DNA of 64,000 nucleotides, from contig CAJIZI010000001.1 in the NCBI GenBank assembly GCA_905181885.1, positions 699,765 to 763,764 of the forward strand, given 5' to 3'. The stretch's first letter is position 1, and each line of letters starts with the position of its first letter. Below, piece by piece: positions 18,984 through 28,938 of this stretch. The DNA comes from an uncultured Gammaproteobacteria bacterium. Lineage in GTDB: Bacteria > Pseudomonadota > Gammaproteobacteria > Nitrosococcales > Methylophagaceae. The notes below the pieces were generated by a model. The model saw only the letters and a program-made list of their open reading frames with translations. It searched no databases and was not told the origin of the DNA. A program made the position numbers and the translations under genes.

Positions 18984-20144
18984 ATGAAATTAGCTGTTTG
19001 CTTGTATAAGTACTTCCCGTATGGAGGTTTGGCGCGTGACTTCGTCAGTATACTGAGTATTTGTCGCGATCATGGCTATCAGATTGATGTTTTTGTGATG
19101 GAGAGCCAAGGGGGGGTGCCCGAAGGCTTTAATATCGAAGTAATTCAGACTCAAGGGCGAAGCAATCATAGTAGAGTTGCTAGCTATATTGAACAATTAA
19201 AGCCAAAATTATTAGACGAGAGTTATGACTTAGTGATTGGCTTTAATAAAATTCCAGATCTAGATATTTATTATGCCGCTGATCCTTGTTATTTAGATCG
19301 GGTCAAAAATCAGCGAGATTACTGGTTGGCAAAATTTAGTCCTCGGGTGAAGTTTTATTCAAAGTGTGAAAGTAGAGTATTTAGCAACAGCAGCCATACC
19401 GTATCATTAATGATTTCTGACATTCAACGAGACCTGTTTAAAAAACATTATGATACGCCTGATGAAAGGCTAATTATGTTGCCTCCAGGCATCAATGATA
19501 ATAGGCGGAGACCAGATGACTGGCAGCACCAGAGACAGCATTTTCGCCAGCAGTTCTCCATAGCTGACAACGAGTTATTGATGTTGGCAGTTGGTACAGG
19601 GTTTAAAACGAAAGGCATAGACCGGTCAATTCAAGCGTTAGCCAATTTGCCATCAAATCTACGGATAAGAACACGCTTATTTATTATAGGCGAAGGCGAT
19701 AACAGTCCTTATCAAAAAGAAGCAAACCGATTAGCCATTGCTGACCAAGTGCAATTTTTTGGTGGTCGGGATGACATACCACAGTTTTTACTTGGTGCAG
19801 ACTTGTTATTACACCCTGCACGTAAAGAAAATACTGGCACAGTGATTTTAGAGGCAGTGGCCGCAGGTTTGCCCGTTCTGGTAGCAGGTGAGTGTGGCTA
19901 TGCTAAACATGTTAATAAGGCAAGAGCAGGCTTAGTGACAGATAGGCCTTTTAATCAAAATGAATTCGAACTTAAGCTACTAACGATGCTCGATAACGTG
20001 CGATTAAAGGATTGCTCCAAGAATGCTTTGGCTTATGCAGAGCAAGAAGATTTATATAGTATGCCGATAAAAGCAGCTGCTATCATTGAGCAGATGGCAA
20101 AAGCAAAGAAAAACAGTGAGAATACTAGGGAGAGGCAGAATTAA
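18984..20144 (+). CDS. waaG: LPS core glucosyltransferase WaaG
   Basis: WaaG adds the first outer-core hexose to heptose II. The 386-residue GT4 (GT-B) protein begins LAVCLYKYFPYGGLARDF, almost the E. coli WaaG start, and carries VIGFNKIPDLDIYYAADPCY. The donor-site region has TKGIDRSI, GEGDN and HPARKENTGTVILEA with the catalytic E-X7-E pattern. The gene includes a seven-G run near 19112, in frame. It overlaps or abuts galE and is divergent from the GT2. Confidence 0.93.
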   Translation: MKLAVCLYKYFPYGGLARDFVSILSICRDHGYQIDVFVMESQGGVPEGFNIEVIQTQGRSNHSRVASYIEQLKPKLLDESYDLVIGFNKIPDLDIYYAADPCYLDRVKNQRDYWLAKFSPRVKFYSKCESRVFSNSSHTVSLMISDIQRDLFKKHYDTPDERLIMLPPGINDNRRRPDDWQHQRQHFRQQFSIADNELLMLAVGTGFKTKGIDRSIQALANLPSNLRIRTRLFIIGEGDNSPYQKEANRLAIADQVQFFGGRDDIPQFLLGADLLLHPARKENTGTVILEAVAAGLPVLVAGECGYAKHVNKARAGLVTDRPFNQNEFELKLLTMLDNVRLKDCSKNALAYAEQEDLYSMPIKAAAIIEQMAKAKKNSENTRERQN

Positions 20145-21168
20145 GACTGTATTAGTGACGGGTGGTGCAGGTTATATAGGCAGCCATATCTGTGTAGAGC
20201 TCCTTGATGCTGGGCTTGAGGTAATAGTGGTTGATAATTTATCTAATAGTTCTCAAGAAGCATTAAACAGGGTTGAGAAAATAGCTGGAAAGACAGTGTT
20301 GTTTTATCAAATAGACTTACAAGATAAAGCTAGAGTGAAGACAGTCTTTGAAACGCATACAATTGATGCCGTTATCCATCTGGCAGGGCTGAAATCGGTG
20401 GGAGATTCTGGCAGACTACCATTGAAGTATTATCAAAATAATATATATTCAACTCTGGTATTACTTGAGATGCTAGAGCAGTTTTCAGTTAAAAACATTG
20501 TGTTCAGTTCATCGGCTACAGTTTATGGTGATCCTGCTACAGTTCCAGTTACAGAGCAGTTCCCTCTTAGAGCGACCAATCCGTATGGCCGCACAAAATT
20601 AATGATTGAAGAGATACTGAGAGATGTTGCTAATTCATCTCATATACAAGTTGTGCTATTGAGATACTTTAATCCAATAGGTGCACATGAGAGTGGTTTA
20701 ATTGGTGAGGCCCCTAATGGCAGCCCAAACAATTTATTGCCTTATGTTTCTCAAGTGGCAATGGGTCAAAGAGACAAAGTCCTCATTTTTGGTGGTGACT
20801 ACCCGACTATTGATGGAACTGGTGTTCGTGATTATATTCATGTTGTAGATCTGGCAAAAGGCCATATTAGAGCACTACAAAAAATTGCAGAAAATGAGGG
20901 TAAGGGAGAAAGATGCCAAGCTTATAATTTGGGTACGGGGCATGGGCATAGCGTCATAGAAGTGATTAATGCTTTCGAGGAGGCCTGTGGTCATAAAATC
21001 ACTTATAAAATAGTTGATAGAAGATCTGGTGATATAGCTGAATGTTACGCAAACCCTAATCTTGCCAATCAAAAGTTGAACTGGCGAGCAGAAAAAACAT
21101 TGCCCGAAATGATGAAGGATACTTGGCGTTGGCAAACAAAAAATCCAAAAGGTTATAAAAGTGATTGA
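20116..21168 (+). CDS. galE: UDP-glucose 4-epimerase GalE
   Basis: GalE interconverts UDP-glucose and UDP-galactose (or the N-acetyl forms) for polysaccharide synthesis. The Rossmann motif TGGAGYIGSH, the SSSATVYGDP serine and the Y-X3-K pair in NPYGRTKLMIEE are present, as is YNLGTG. The start is uncertain. Relatives begin MKTVLVTGG; here the matching codon at 20140 is ATT, with a good GGGAGAGG site five bases before it, while in-frame GTG (20116) and TTG (20086) lie upstream. I list GTG provisionally. It overlaps waaG and yrbL, indicating a waaG-galE-yrbL operon. Confidence 0.92.
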   Translation: MRILGRGRIKTVLVTGGAGYIGSHICVELLDAGLEVIVVDNLSNSSQEALNRVEKIAGKTVLFYQIDLQDKARVKTVFETHTIDAVIHLAGLKSVGDSGRLPLKYYQNNIYSTLVLLEMLEQFSVKNIVFSSSATVYGDPATVPVTEQFPLRATNPYGRTKLMIEEILRDVANSSHIQVVLLRYFNPIGAHESGLIGEAPNGSPNNLLPYVSQVAMGQRDKVLIFGGDYPTIDGTGVRDYIHVVDLAKGHIRALQKIAENEGKGERCQAYNLGTGHGHSVIEVINAFEEACGHKITYKIVDRRSGDIAECYANPNLANQKLNWRAEKTLPEMMKDTWRWQTKNPKGYKSD

Positions 21169-21772
21169 ACTTAAAACGGAAATGATGATTGGAAAAGGCT
21201 TACATAGGGAGTGCTACATTCACCCATATAATGCTGATCGTTGCATCAAAGTCGTCGTTTTACGTGGAGAGGAAGAAACAAGGAGAGAACAAGCATATTA
21301 TCAGTTTCTACAAAAACGTCAGATTGGCTGGGAAATGTTGCCAAAGTTTTATGGGGTTGAAGAGACTTCAATGGGAGCTGGAGCGATCTTTGACTTAGTT
21401 AGAGATGCTGATGGGGAAGTGGGAAAAACTTTTGAAGTTTATTTCGGCTCCTCTGTACTGACTGAGCAAAACCTCCAGGGTCTAATCAAATCTTTGCAAG
21501 CGTTAAAAGTGTATTTATTTCGGCATAACATTATCACTATGTCTATTAAGCCTAAAAATATTATATATCAGCGTCAAGATGAGCAGAATGGTGTCGCAGT
21601 TATCATTGATAATATTGGTAACTCTGACGTTATCCCAATTAGCAGTTATTACCGCTATTTCGGTAAAATTAAAATGACTCGAAAATGGAATAAATTTATA
21701 GCATTGTTGAAAAAAGACTACCCAGAAAATAGTCTATTACAAAGTCAATTAATGCACTTACTATCTAAATAA
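21161..21772 (+). CDS. yrbL: YrbL family protein
   Basis: A 203-residue protein of the YrbL family, named from a PhoP-regulated E. coli gene and related to protein-kinase-like folds. It matches YrbL along its length: GKGLHRECYIHP, RCIKVVVLRG, and in the loop region NIITMSIKPKNIIYQ followed by IIDNIGNSDVIPI. The usual catalytic Asp of the HxD loop is replaced (MSIKPKN). It starts with a GTG overlapping the galE stop. Its role in LPS is unproven, but its presence among LPS kinases suggests a core-modification or regulatory job. Confidence 0.82.
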   Translation: MIELKTEMMIGKGLHRECYIHPYNADRCIKVVVLRGEEETRREQAYYQFLQKRQIGWEMLPKFYGVEETSMGAGAIFDLVRDADGEVGKTFEVYFGSSVLTEQNLQGLIKSLQALKVYLFRHNIITMSIKPKNIIYQRQDEQNGVAVIIDNIGNSDVIPISSYYRYFGKIKMTRKWNKFIALLKKDYPENSLLQSQLMHLLSK

Positions 21773-21869
21773 TACATAGAAGATCGAGGTTTAATTACTG
21801 AAGGCTTGATTTATGGACTCTAGTTTGGCCTTGAATATCTGTTGGGTGATAAATGCTCACAGTTGAAGA

Positions 21870-23595
21870 CTATTCTTTAGTAACTAATATGTCTTCCATT
21901 ACCAAATATTCAAGATCTGAGCCATAAAACATCTTTAAAGCATCAGTCGGGCTGCATACCATCGGTTCGCCACGTCGGTTGAGTGATGTATTCAGTAGCA
22001 CACCATTTCCCGTAAGCTTTTCCATTTCTTGTAAGAGTTCATAGTAACGAGGATTAGTGGCTTTAGTGACAATTTGAGCGCGAGCCGTACCATCTTCATG
22101 GACTACTTCGGGTATACGTGATTTCCATTCTTCAGCAACATCGAAAGTGAACGTCATATAGGGACTAGGATGTTCTGTTTGTAAAATCTCAGATGCAGAA
22201 GTATCTATAATACTCGGGCAAAATGGACGCCAGCGTTCTCGATATTTAATTTGGGCATTAATACGGTCAGCGACGCCAGAATGATTTGGGCTGCCTAAAA
22301 TACTTCGATTACCTAATGCTCGAGGCCCAAATTCCATACGGCCTTGAAACCAAGAAATAGGGTTACCGTCATGGAGAAGTTTTGCTGTTTCTTTGCAAAC
22401 ATCTTCTAGCCTTGTCCATTTAGTGTCTTTTGCATAGGCCTCACAAGCATCGATACACTCTTGAGTGGTATAAGAAGGACCTAAATAGACATGTTCCATT
22501 TTTTCAACAGGCACCCCAGCCGCATTGAGATGCGAAACTGGCAGCACCAATGGCTGTACCAGCATCACTAGCTGCTGGCTGAACGAAGAGTTCTTTGACG
22601 CCCTCCATTGCAATAATACGCTGGTTTAACTTTACATTCAGGGCGACGCCTCCGGCAAAACAAACTTTGCCAGTTTCGCGAATAATATCACCAAGGTGAT
22701 ACTCAATTAGATGGAGTGCTGTTTTTTCTAATAAGTCTTGAATGCTAGCGGCATAATCGATATAGGGATCATCAATCTCATCGCCATCACGCATTGGTCC
22801 TAGCCATTCTAATAGTTTTTTACTAAAAAAATAACCCTTACCATCTTTTTTATACCGTCTTGTGCCTAGGGTGTTTACAAGCTCAGTATTGACTTTAAAC
22901 TCACCATCACCAAATTCAATGAGCTGTGAAAAGTCGAAGCGAGTCGCATCACCGTATGGTGCCATTCCCATAACTTTAAACTCACCATCCAACATTTCAA
23001 AGCCAAGGAACTCAGTTAGAGCACCGTACATTCCGCCTAGAGAATCTGGGTCATAAAACTCTTTAATTTTATGGATCTTGCCATTTTCACCGTAACCAAA
23101 AAAAGTCGTGGCATACTCACCCTTACCATCAATGCCGATAATGGCTGTTTTTTCTTTAAAACCACTTAAATGGTATGCACTACTTGCATGAGCTAAGTGG
23201 TGTTCAACAGGCACAAACTTAACACGATCGCTACCGATACCTAGGTCATCGAGCAATTTCATAACACTCTTGTGATTGCGTTTATAGCGTCTATTACCAT
23301 TAAAAATCGCTGTTAAACCTCGATCAGGTGCGTACCAGTAACGCTTGGCATAGTGCCAGCGAGCGGGGGATTTCAGATCTATTTCTGAATATGGAAAAGC
23401 TACGACGTCAATATCTTTAGGTGAAATCCCTGCTTGTTTGATACAAAATTGAGTAGCATGGTAAGCCATCCTCCCTCTAGCATGCTTATCTCGGAGGAAA
23501 CGTTCTTCCTCAGCAGCAGCAATCAATTTTCCATCAATATAAAGTGCTGCTGAAGCATCGTGATTTACAGCACCGGATAAGCCTAATACGATCAT
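21870..23595 (-). pseudogene. Carbamoyltransferase (NodU/CmcH family), frameshifted
   Basis: The family transfers a carbamoyl group from carbamoyl phosphate to a sugar hydroxyl; in Pseudomonas a homologue carbamoylates LPS heptose II. The first frame (23595-22504, 363 residues) has GLSGAVNHDASAAL, the HHLAHASSAYHLSGF histidines and CFAGGVALNVKLN. The second frame (through 21870) carries the C-terminal domain with WFQGRMEFGPRALGNRSIL and LLNTSLNRRGEPMVCSP. The coding sense passes from one frame to the other at about 22524-22545. Removing one base restores about 574 residues (GAASFAS-NAAGVPVEKM). Sequence error or real mutation cannot be told apart here. Confidence 0.85.
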
Positions 23596-23666
23596 AAAGA
23601 GAGTCTTTTATTATAAGTAATGCCACTGAAAGTAGCGACAGTATAGCAAGGGATAAAAAGCTTAGA

Positions 23667-24443
23667 CTATTTTGATTTTTTCAGGATGCGATTTTTAATT
23701 TGAGACCAGAGCTTTTTAGATTTTATCGATAGCTTCGCTTCATTGACATATGCCTTGAAAAAGGTGATTTGTTCTTTGTCAGTCAATTCGGTCATTTGAC
23801 GTCGTAAAGTCGCTAAGTCCCTGAGAGATGCTGTCTGTTTAAAAACACGACGCTTCGCTGTTTCCAAATCAATAATTCTTATATCCCAATTATCACCAAG
23901 TGGCTTAGCAAAAATATGCTTGGGATGAAGACTATTATGTTGTATGCGATGTTGATGCATATGATAAAGGACTTTAGCTGTTTCCTTGAATAAAGCTTGC
24001 CGATGTTTAGATCCAATTATCATACTAGAGCCTGATTTATGTAGTAAGACATTCAGTGGTTGATAACCTACAAGCTCTTTAGTTGCAATTATTGCTTGCG
24101 GCTTACCATTATTTGAGCGTGCACCAAAATAAACTAATTCTGGTGTCGGAATATCATACTTATGGAAAAGCCTTAAATTGTTGTATTCTCTAATAAATGT
24201 AGCCGCACCTTTAATGGGGTGACGCCAAGTACGACTTAGATGATTTTCTTGCCTTTTTATAAAAATAAACACAGGGTCATCATTAGTTTGTTTTAAGGAG
24301 ACTTTGACAACTCCACTCCATCCGCCGCGGCGAATGTTTGGCTCTTCAAACCAATCTGCTTTTAACCGCCATAAAGATCCATAAGTCGCCAAGTTGTTTT
24401 TACTTAATAGGGTTTGCCACCCCTCTCCCAAATAATCTGTCAT
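23667..24443 (-). CDS. InaA-type lipopolysaccharide kinase
   Basis: A 258-residue member of the LPS kinase (Kdo/WaaP, InaA) family. It shows the nucleotide-lobe lysine in FIFIKRQENHLSRTWRHP, the helix KGAATFIREYNNL with a conserved glutamate, the loop HNSLHPKHIF where the usual HxD aspartate is replaced, and the metal-binding IIDLETAK. InaA relatives also have a PKHIF loop without that aspartate, so this may be family-typical. It lies four bases upstream of the membrane glycosyltransferase start region's neighbour on the same strand, inside the core locus. Confidence 0.82.
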   Translation of the reverse strand: MTDYLGEGWQTLLSKNNLATYGSLWRLKADWFEEPNIRRGGWSGVVKVSLKQTNDDPVFIFIKRQENHLSRTWRHPIKGAATFIREYNNLRLFHKYDIPTPELVYFGARSNNGKPQAIIATKELVGYQPLNVLLHKSGSSMIIGSKHRQALFKETAKVLYHMHQHRIQHNSLHPKHIFAKPLGDNWDIRIIDLETAKRRVFKQTASLRDLATLRRQMTELTDKEQITFFKAYVNEAKLSIKSKKLWSQIKNRILKKSK

Positions 24444-24446
24444 AGT

Positions 24447-26004
24447 TTATTTAATCACTTTATAGACGGATGCACCATCGTTTAGATGAGTATTCTCTTG
24501 ATAGTAAATTTGCTTTAAGTTAAGGGTTTTTAAAAAAGAAATCAACTTAGGGTGACGTTCTTTTTCAACGACAAGGATATAGTCGTAAGAATTGTAGTCA
24601 TTGGCTTTTTCTGCTGCACAGAAGTCTTTGTTCAAAGATGCGTTGTTCTCATACCTAATAGTAAATGCTGTTTTTTGTAATATATTTTTAACACATACAA
24701 TAGACGTCGGTTGTTCACGGTTAAAATAATAGTGCATAAATTGGTCATCAGTCATTATTAAGCTATTGGGTGGTAAATGGTTTGCTGCCCAAATAGCAGT
24801 ATCTTTAATATATTTTTTTGAACTTGATGTAGTCGACATGTCTGCAACATTATAGAAAAGAGCTAGAGCAATAACTGACAGCAATAATTTATTCTTGGCT
24901 AACCATAATCTCTCTATACCATCAGTTACATTGTGCATCACGAGAAGTAATAATGCTATTAATGCCATTGATGCGTATCGAACAGAAATAAAATATTCTT
25001 TGAAGAGAAACGCAAGAAGTAATAGGGCATTGAGAGCTAAAAAATACAGAAGTAAATGCTGGATATTTTTTGCGTGAGGCTGAAGGTTTCGTGAAGCCGT
25101 TATGAAATAAATTACAAGGTAACTGATGGAAAAACCTTTTAATATTTTATACATAAACATTGCCAGCATCCCAGTTATGAGAATAAAAGCAGCGTAGTCT
25201 TCTGAATATTTATTTAAGACTTGATCTTGCATGATGCTAGTTTGGACAGAGAGGGTGGTTGCATAGCTGCTCAAGTCCAAATAATTAAAAACACTTATGA
25301 ATTTTACCAAAGGTAGAGACTAAGTCTGGCTGATTGAGCAGTGGTGTTATGGCTGAAGTTATGCCAATAACTAAGAGGTAAGAGGATTGAGCAACCTGTT
25401 TTAGTCCTTCGATAGGTTTTCTGATAAATAATAAGTAAAGTGGTAAGCCTAATAAAAGTAGGCTTCCCTCTACTCGGAAAAGAATGGCAATAGTCATAAA
25501 AGCTTGCCAGAGTGTTGCAGCTTTAAAGCTTGGCGAATTAAGAAATAAAATAAAGTGGTAGAGCGCAAGGCTAGTGAATGCCCAGTAACCAGGATCACGA
25601 ATAATAAAGTCGCGAAACTCATTGATAGGTGCAAACCCGAGAATTAAAATAGCTGCAATTATTAACTGCCGTGGTGTTACCACAAGGAGACTACTTATTA
25701 AGACAAGCGCATCGGTTAATAATATAAATAACAAGCCGTTTAAAACAAAGCCTGCCGTTTCTAGCGAGAGTGATGTTAATTGATGGACCCAGGATATAAG
25801 TATTGAAAAAAAGGGCCAATTTAAAAGACCTTGAGTTGCATAAAGGCCCTCTGCCATAAAAAGCTCAGCTGTTTGCAGGTACAAGATACCATCACGATTA
25901 ATTAAGTCGTCAAAATAAACCGTTTGAAGAGAGAATATTAGGCTTATAAAAGCCGTGAAAATTCTGACTCTACTGAGGTTTTGGAGGCTACTGTGAGTAT
26001 TCAT
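24447..26004 (-). pseudogene. Multi-spanning membrane protein, GT39-like, frameshifted
   Basis: Two adjacent frames make one protein. The N-terminal frame (26004-25285, 239 residues) has FDDLINRDGILYLQTAELF, resembling the acidic first loop of GT-C (GT39/ArnT-like) glycosyltransferases, then several hydrophobic helices. The C-terminal frame (25310-24447, 287 residues) has more helices and a soluble end with SLIMTDDQFMHYYFNR and DYILVVEKERH. They join at about 25306-25322 after removal of one base (PDLSLPLVKFISVF), giving about 518 residues, normal for the fold. The sugar is unknown; a role in LPS decoration is inferred from position. Family assignment is tentative. Confidence 0.65.
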
Positions 26005-26029
26005 TTATAGTCATGTTGGTCAACGGCAG

Positions 26030-27058
26030 TTACTGAGAAGTTATTTTTTCAATTAAGGGTAGCACCATTGGCCCTGAGATTTCTTTCATGCATTTATGAT
26101 GCCGCTCGGGACAGGTTCTTTGGAAACAAGGACCGCATTCTACTTCAAGCTGCACAAGTTGAGCCTTATTCGACAAAGGAGGTGTGAAGTTGGGTGAAGT
26201 TGGACCATAAATAGCGACTAAGGGTCTTTGTAATGCCGCGGTGATATGCATCAACCCAGAATCATTAGAGATAACAGCATCTGCTGTTGCGAGTATGTCG
26301 ATAGCATCCTCTAGCTGAGTTTTACCGCATAAATTATAAACGTCTGATTGCCGATCTGCTGATATAGCATTCACTAAAGCTACACCAGTTTCGTTGTCTG
26401 CTTGAGAACCAAGGATTAACACTTGCCATCCTTGGACTAGTAAAGGTTCGGCAACCTCGGCGTAAGAACTTGCCGGCCATTGTTTGGCGGGGCCAAATTC
26501 AGCGCCGGGACACAATATTAAACGCTTTTGCTTTGTTTGTAATGATGGAAGATTGAAGGCTACTTGTTTTGCAATCATCTTAGGAAAGGGGTAGCTATGA
26601 GCGACATGGGCTTTCTTAGCAGAATATGCTAAAGAAACAAATCGTTGAACCATGAGTGGTAAAGAGGTTTTATCTAGTACCCGTAAATCATTTAAAAGAC
26701 CATAACGGGCCTCTCCTTTCCAGCCCGTACGTATGGGAATTTTGGCGAACCAAGGAATCAGTGCGGACTTCCATGAGTTAGGAAGAACGATGGCTTGATT
26801 ATATTTAGAAACTCGGAGGCTTCTTCCAATCTTCAGGCGCATTTTTAATCCAAAAACACCATGACTGATAGGCATAGCAATCGCTTGGTTTACTTCAGGC
26901 ATCCGTTTTAATAAGGGAGCGGTCGAGGCTAACGTTAAAACATCAATAATAGCATCAGGCCTGAGGGTTTTGAGTGCGATAAAGAGAGACTGAGCCATAA
27001 CCATGTCACCTACCCAGGAAGGGGCGACAATCAAGACTTTAAAAGGCGCTGGTGGCAT
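26030..27058 (-). CDS. waaF: LPS heptosyltransferase II WaaF
   Basis: WaaF adds the second heptose of the LPS inner core from ADP-heptose. The 342-residue GT9 protein has VLIVAPSWVGDMVMAQSLF at the start, VLPNSWKSALIPW, and the donor-site motifs CPGAEFGPAKQWP, ISNDSGLMHITAAL and YGPTSPNFTPPL. The C-terminal cysteine cluster CGPCFQRTCPERHHKC is family-typical. It is the start of the leftward part of the locus (waaF, membrane GT, InaA kinase, carbamoyltransferase). Confidence 0.95.
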   Translation of the reverse strand: MPPAPFKVLIVAPSWVGDMVMAQSLFIALKTLRPDAIIDVLTLASTAPLLKRMPEVNQAIAMPISHGVFGLKMRLKIGRSLRVSKYNQAIVLPNSWKSALIPWFAKIPIRTGWKGEARYGLLNDLRVLDKTSLPLMVQRFVSLAYSAKKAHVAHSYPFPKMIAKQVAFNLPSLQTKQKRLILCPGAEFGPAKQWPASSYAEVAEPLLVQGWQVLILGSQADNETGVALVNAISADRQSDVYNLCGKTQLEDAIDILATADAVISNDSGLMHITAALQRPLVAIYGPTSPNFTPPLSNKAQLVQLEVECGPCFQRTCPERHHKCMKEISGPMVLPLIEKITSQ

Positions 27059-27060
27059 GC

Positions 27061-27855
27061 CTAATGCAATGTGTTGTGAGTAATAAAGATAAAGATAGTA
27101 CCAGCTGCGATCAGTAGAACCTGGTAAAAGGTCTCAGAAGGTTTAACTTTATTATGCAGACCGGGAATAAGATCGGCTACAGCAATATAGATAAAGCTGG
27201 ATGCTGCAATAATCAAAATATAAGGCAGGACATGCTGCATATCACTAAGAGCAAAGTAGGCTATCAAGGCACCTACAACTGTTCCAAGACTAGAAAGAAT
27301 ATTATAAAAAAGCGCTTTTTTACGAGTAAAACCGCTATGGAGAAGGATGATAAAATCGCCTAGTTCTTGTGGAATTTCATGAGCTGCAATGGCAAGCGCG
27401 GTTACGATGCCTAAGTGAATATCCGTCATGAAAGCGGCAGCAATCAAAATACCATCAACAAAATTATGAATGGTGTCACCGACCAGTATTAGTGTTCCTG
27501 CTGCTTGGTTACGGTTGTGTGAATGCTGTAATTTATTGTCAGGTAAATGACCGTCGCAATGGTCATGGTGACAATGGCGCCACAAAACTAATTTCTCTAA
27601 GAGGAAAAATGCGAGTAAACCTAGTAAAAGAGTAAGGCCGACATCATGGGCATCTACATGAAATTTATGCTCTAGTGCGTGGGGTATTAATCCTAAAAAA
27701 GAAGCCCCAAGGAGAGCACCAACTGCAAAGCTAACGAGGTGAGGAACAGCCACAGCTCTTGTGTTTTCTGACAAAAGCAGAAAGCTTGATGCCAGCATGA
27801 CACTGGCTAGTCCGCCAAGGAGGCTGAAACCGATTATCCAGAACAATAATTCCAT
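27061..27855 (-). CDS. ZIP family divalent metal transporter
   Basis: An inner-membrane transporter of 264 residues with about seven or eight predicted helices. The ZIP metal site is clear: HNFVDG in one helix and HEIPQELGDF in the next. A histidine-rich cytoplasmic loop (RHCHHDHCDGH) near residue 95 is typical of zinc transporters. The likely cargo is zinc or iron, though specificity cannot be read. It ends two bases before waaF begins and may share its transcript, although there is no functional link to LPS. Confidence 0.9.
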   Translation of the reverse strand: MELLFWIIGFSLLGGLASVMLASSFLLLSENTRAVAVPHLVSFAVGALLGASFLGLIPHALEHKFHVDAHDVGLTLLLGLLAFFLLEKLVLWRHCHHDHCDGHLPDNKLQHSHNRNQAAGTLILVGDTIHNFVDGILIAAAFMTDIHLGIVTALAIAAHEIPQELGDFIILLHSGFTRKKALFYNILSSLGTVVGALIAYFALSDMQHVLPYILIIAASSFIYIAVADLIPGLHNKVKPSETFYQVLLIAAGTIFIFITHNTLH

Positions 27856-27954
27856 AATTACTCATGTTCTCCATATTAAATATTTGATCATACCGCAATT
27901 TATACTAGGCATAACTTAATTTCATTTCAACACTTATGCAAGTCAACGTTTGAC

Positions 27955-28692
27955 TCAGTGTGGTTGTATCCATATGACAGAGGCCATTCTGCCAGTTACG
28001 TTATCTCGGCGATAAGAAAAGAAGCGTGTAGGATCATTAACGGTGCAAAATTGGCCTCCATAAATATTTGTGACGCCTAAAGCCCTGAGGCGCTGACGAG
28101 CTAACAAATAGATATCAGCATTATAATGGGTATCATCAGTTTGTTTGAATGCTTGCTTTGCAATAACATCGTGCTGGACAAAGTTATTAACAACATCTTG
28201 TCCAACTTCAAAGTTTTCGGGCCCAATAGCTGGCCCAAGCCAAGCCATGATGTTTTGCTTGTTAAGGTCAAAGCTTGCGATAGCATTTTCAACGATGCCG
28301 TTAGCTAATCCACGCCAACCAGCATGGACAGCAGCAATTCTGTCACCTTGCTGATTGCATAACAAAATAGGTAGGCAGTCTGCAGTCAAAACAGGACAGA
28401 CATGATTAAAAGTATTAGTGACGATACCATCGGCACACTCCCCAGCGGACCAATGCAAGCTTTCGACAACTCGACATCCATGCTGCTGGGATAACCAGCG
28501 AGGGGATTCCGGTAACTCGTTACTATTGAGTAAAACCTCTCGGTTTTGTTTTACTATGAGGGGTGCGTCACCTACATGGTCACCCAAGTTCAGAGAATTA
28601 AATGGAGCTACGCTTAAACCACCAGAGCGAACGGTCGTGAAAGCTTTAATGTGTTGCGGCGCAGGCCAGTTGGGATAAATAACTTCGCTCAT
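27955..28692 (-). CDS. pgeF: Laccase-domain protein PgeF (YfiH)
   Basis: The family was called polyphenol oxidase; E. coli PgeF edits peptidoglycan precursors, and others act as purine nucleoside phosphorylases. The 245-residue protein has TTVRSGGLSVAPFNSLNLG at the start, the metal-site TADCLPILLCN and AAVHAGWRGLANGI, and a C-terminal FFSYRRD. Length is normal. rluD, its usual neighbour, is not upstream here. It is divergent from rsmE across 246 bases. Confidence 0.93.
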   Translation of the reverse strand: MSEVIYPNWPAPQHIKAFTTVRSGGLSVAPFNSLNLGDHVGDAPLIVKQNREVLLNSNELPESPRWLSQQHGCRVVESLHWSAGECADGIVTNTFNHVCPVLTADCLPILLCNQQGDRIAAVHAGWRGLANGIVENAIASFDLNKQNIMAWLGPAIGPENFEVGQDVVNNFVQHDVIAKQAFKQTDDTHYNADIYLLARQRLRALGVTNIYGGQFCTVNDPTRFFSYRRDNVTGRMASVIWIQPH

Positions 28693-28938
28693 GTGTTGAT
28701 GAGGCGTTTCTTCACCATAATATTTTTTGCGATATTGGCTGATGAGGAATATTGAAGTTTTGTTGGTTTAAACTGTGATAAAAGATGTGTATGAGTCCCT
28801 GAAATAACAACGTATGTAACACCTTTGATATTAATATTCATGACTAGAGTATAAAACTTACGGCGGTACTTATTCAAACTACAAGCAGTAGCCTGTTAGA
28901 CTGGAAGATGATAATTATATTTAAATGACCTATTTTCA

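Noticed and set aside
28689-28877. 62-residue minus-strand ORF upstream of pgeF
   Set aside because: No family resemblance and no good ribosome site; it is not the expected rluD. It may be chance in a divergent promoter region.
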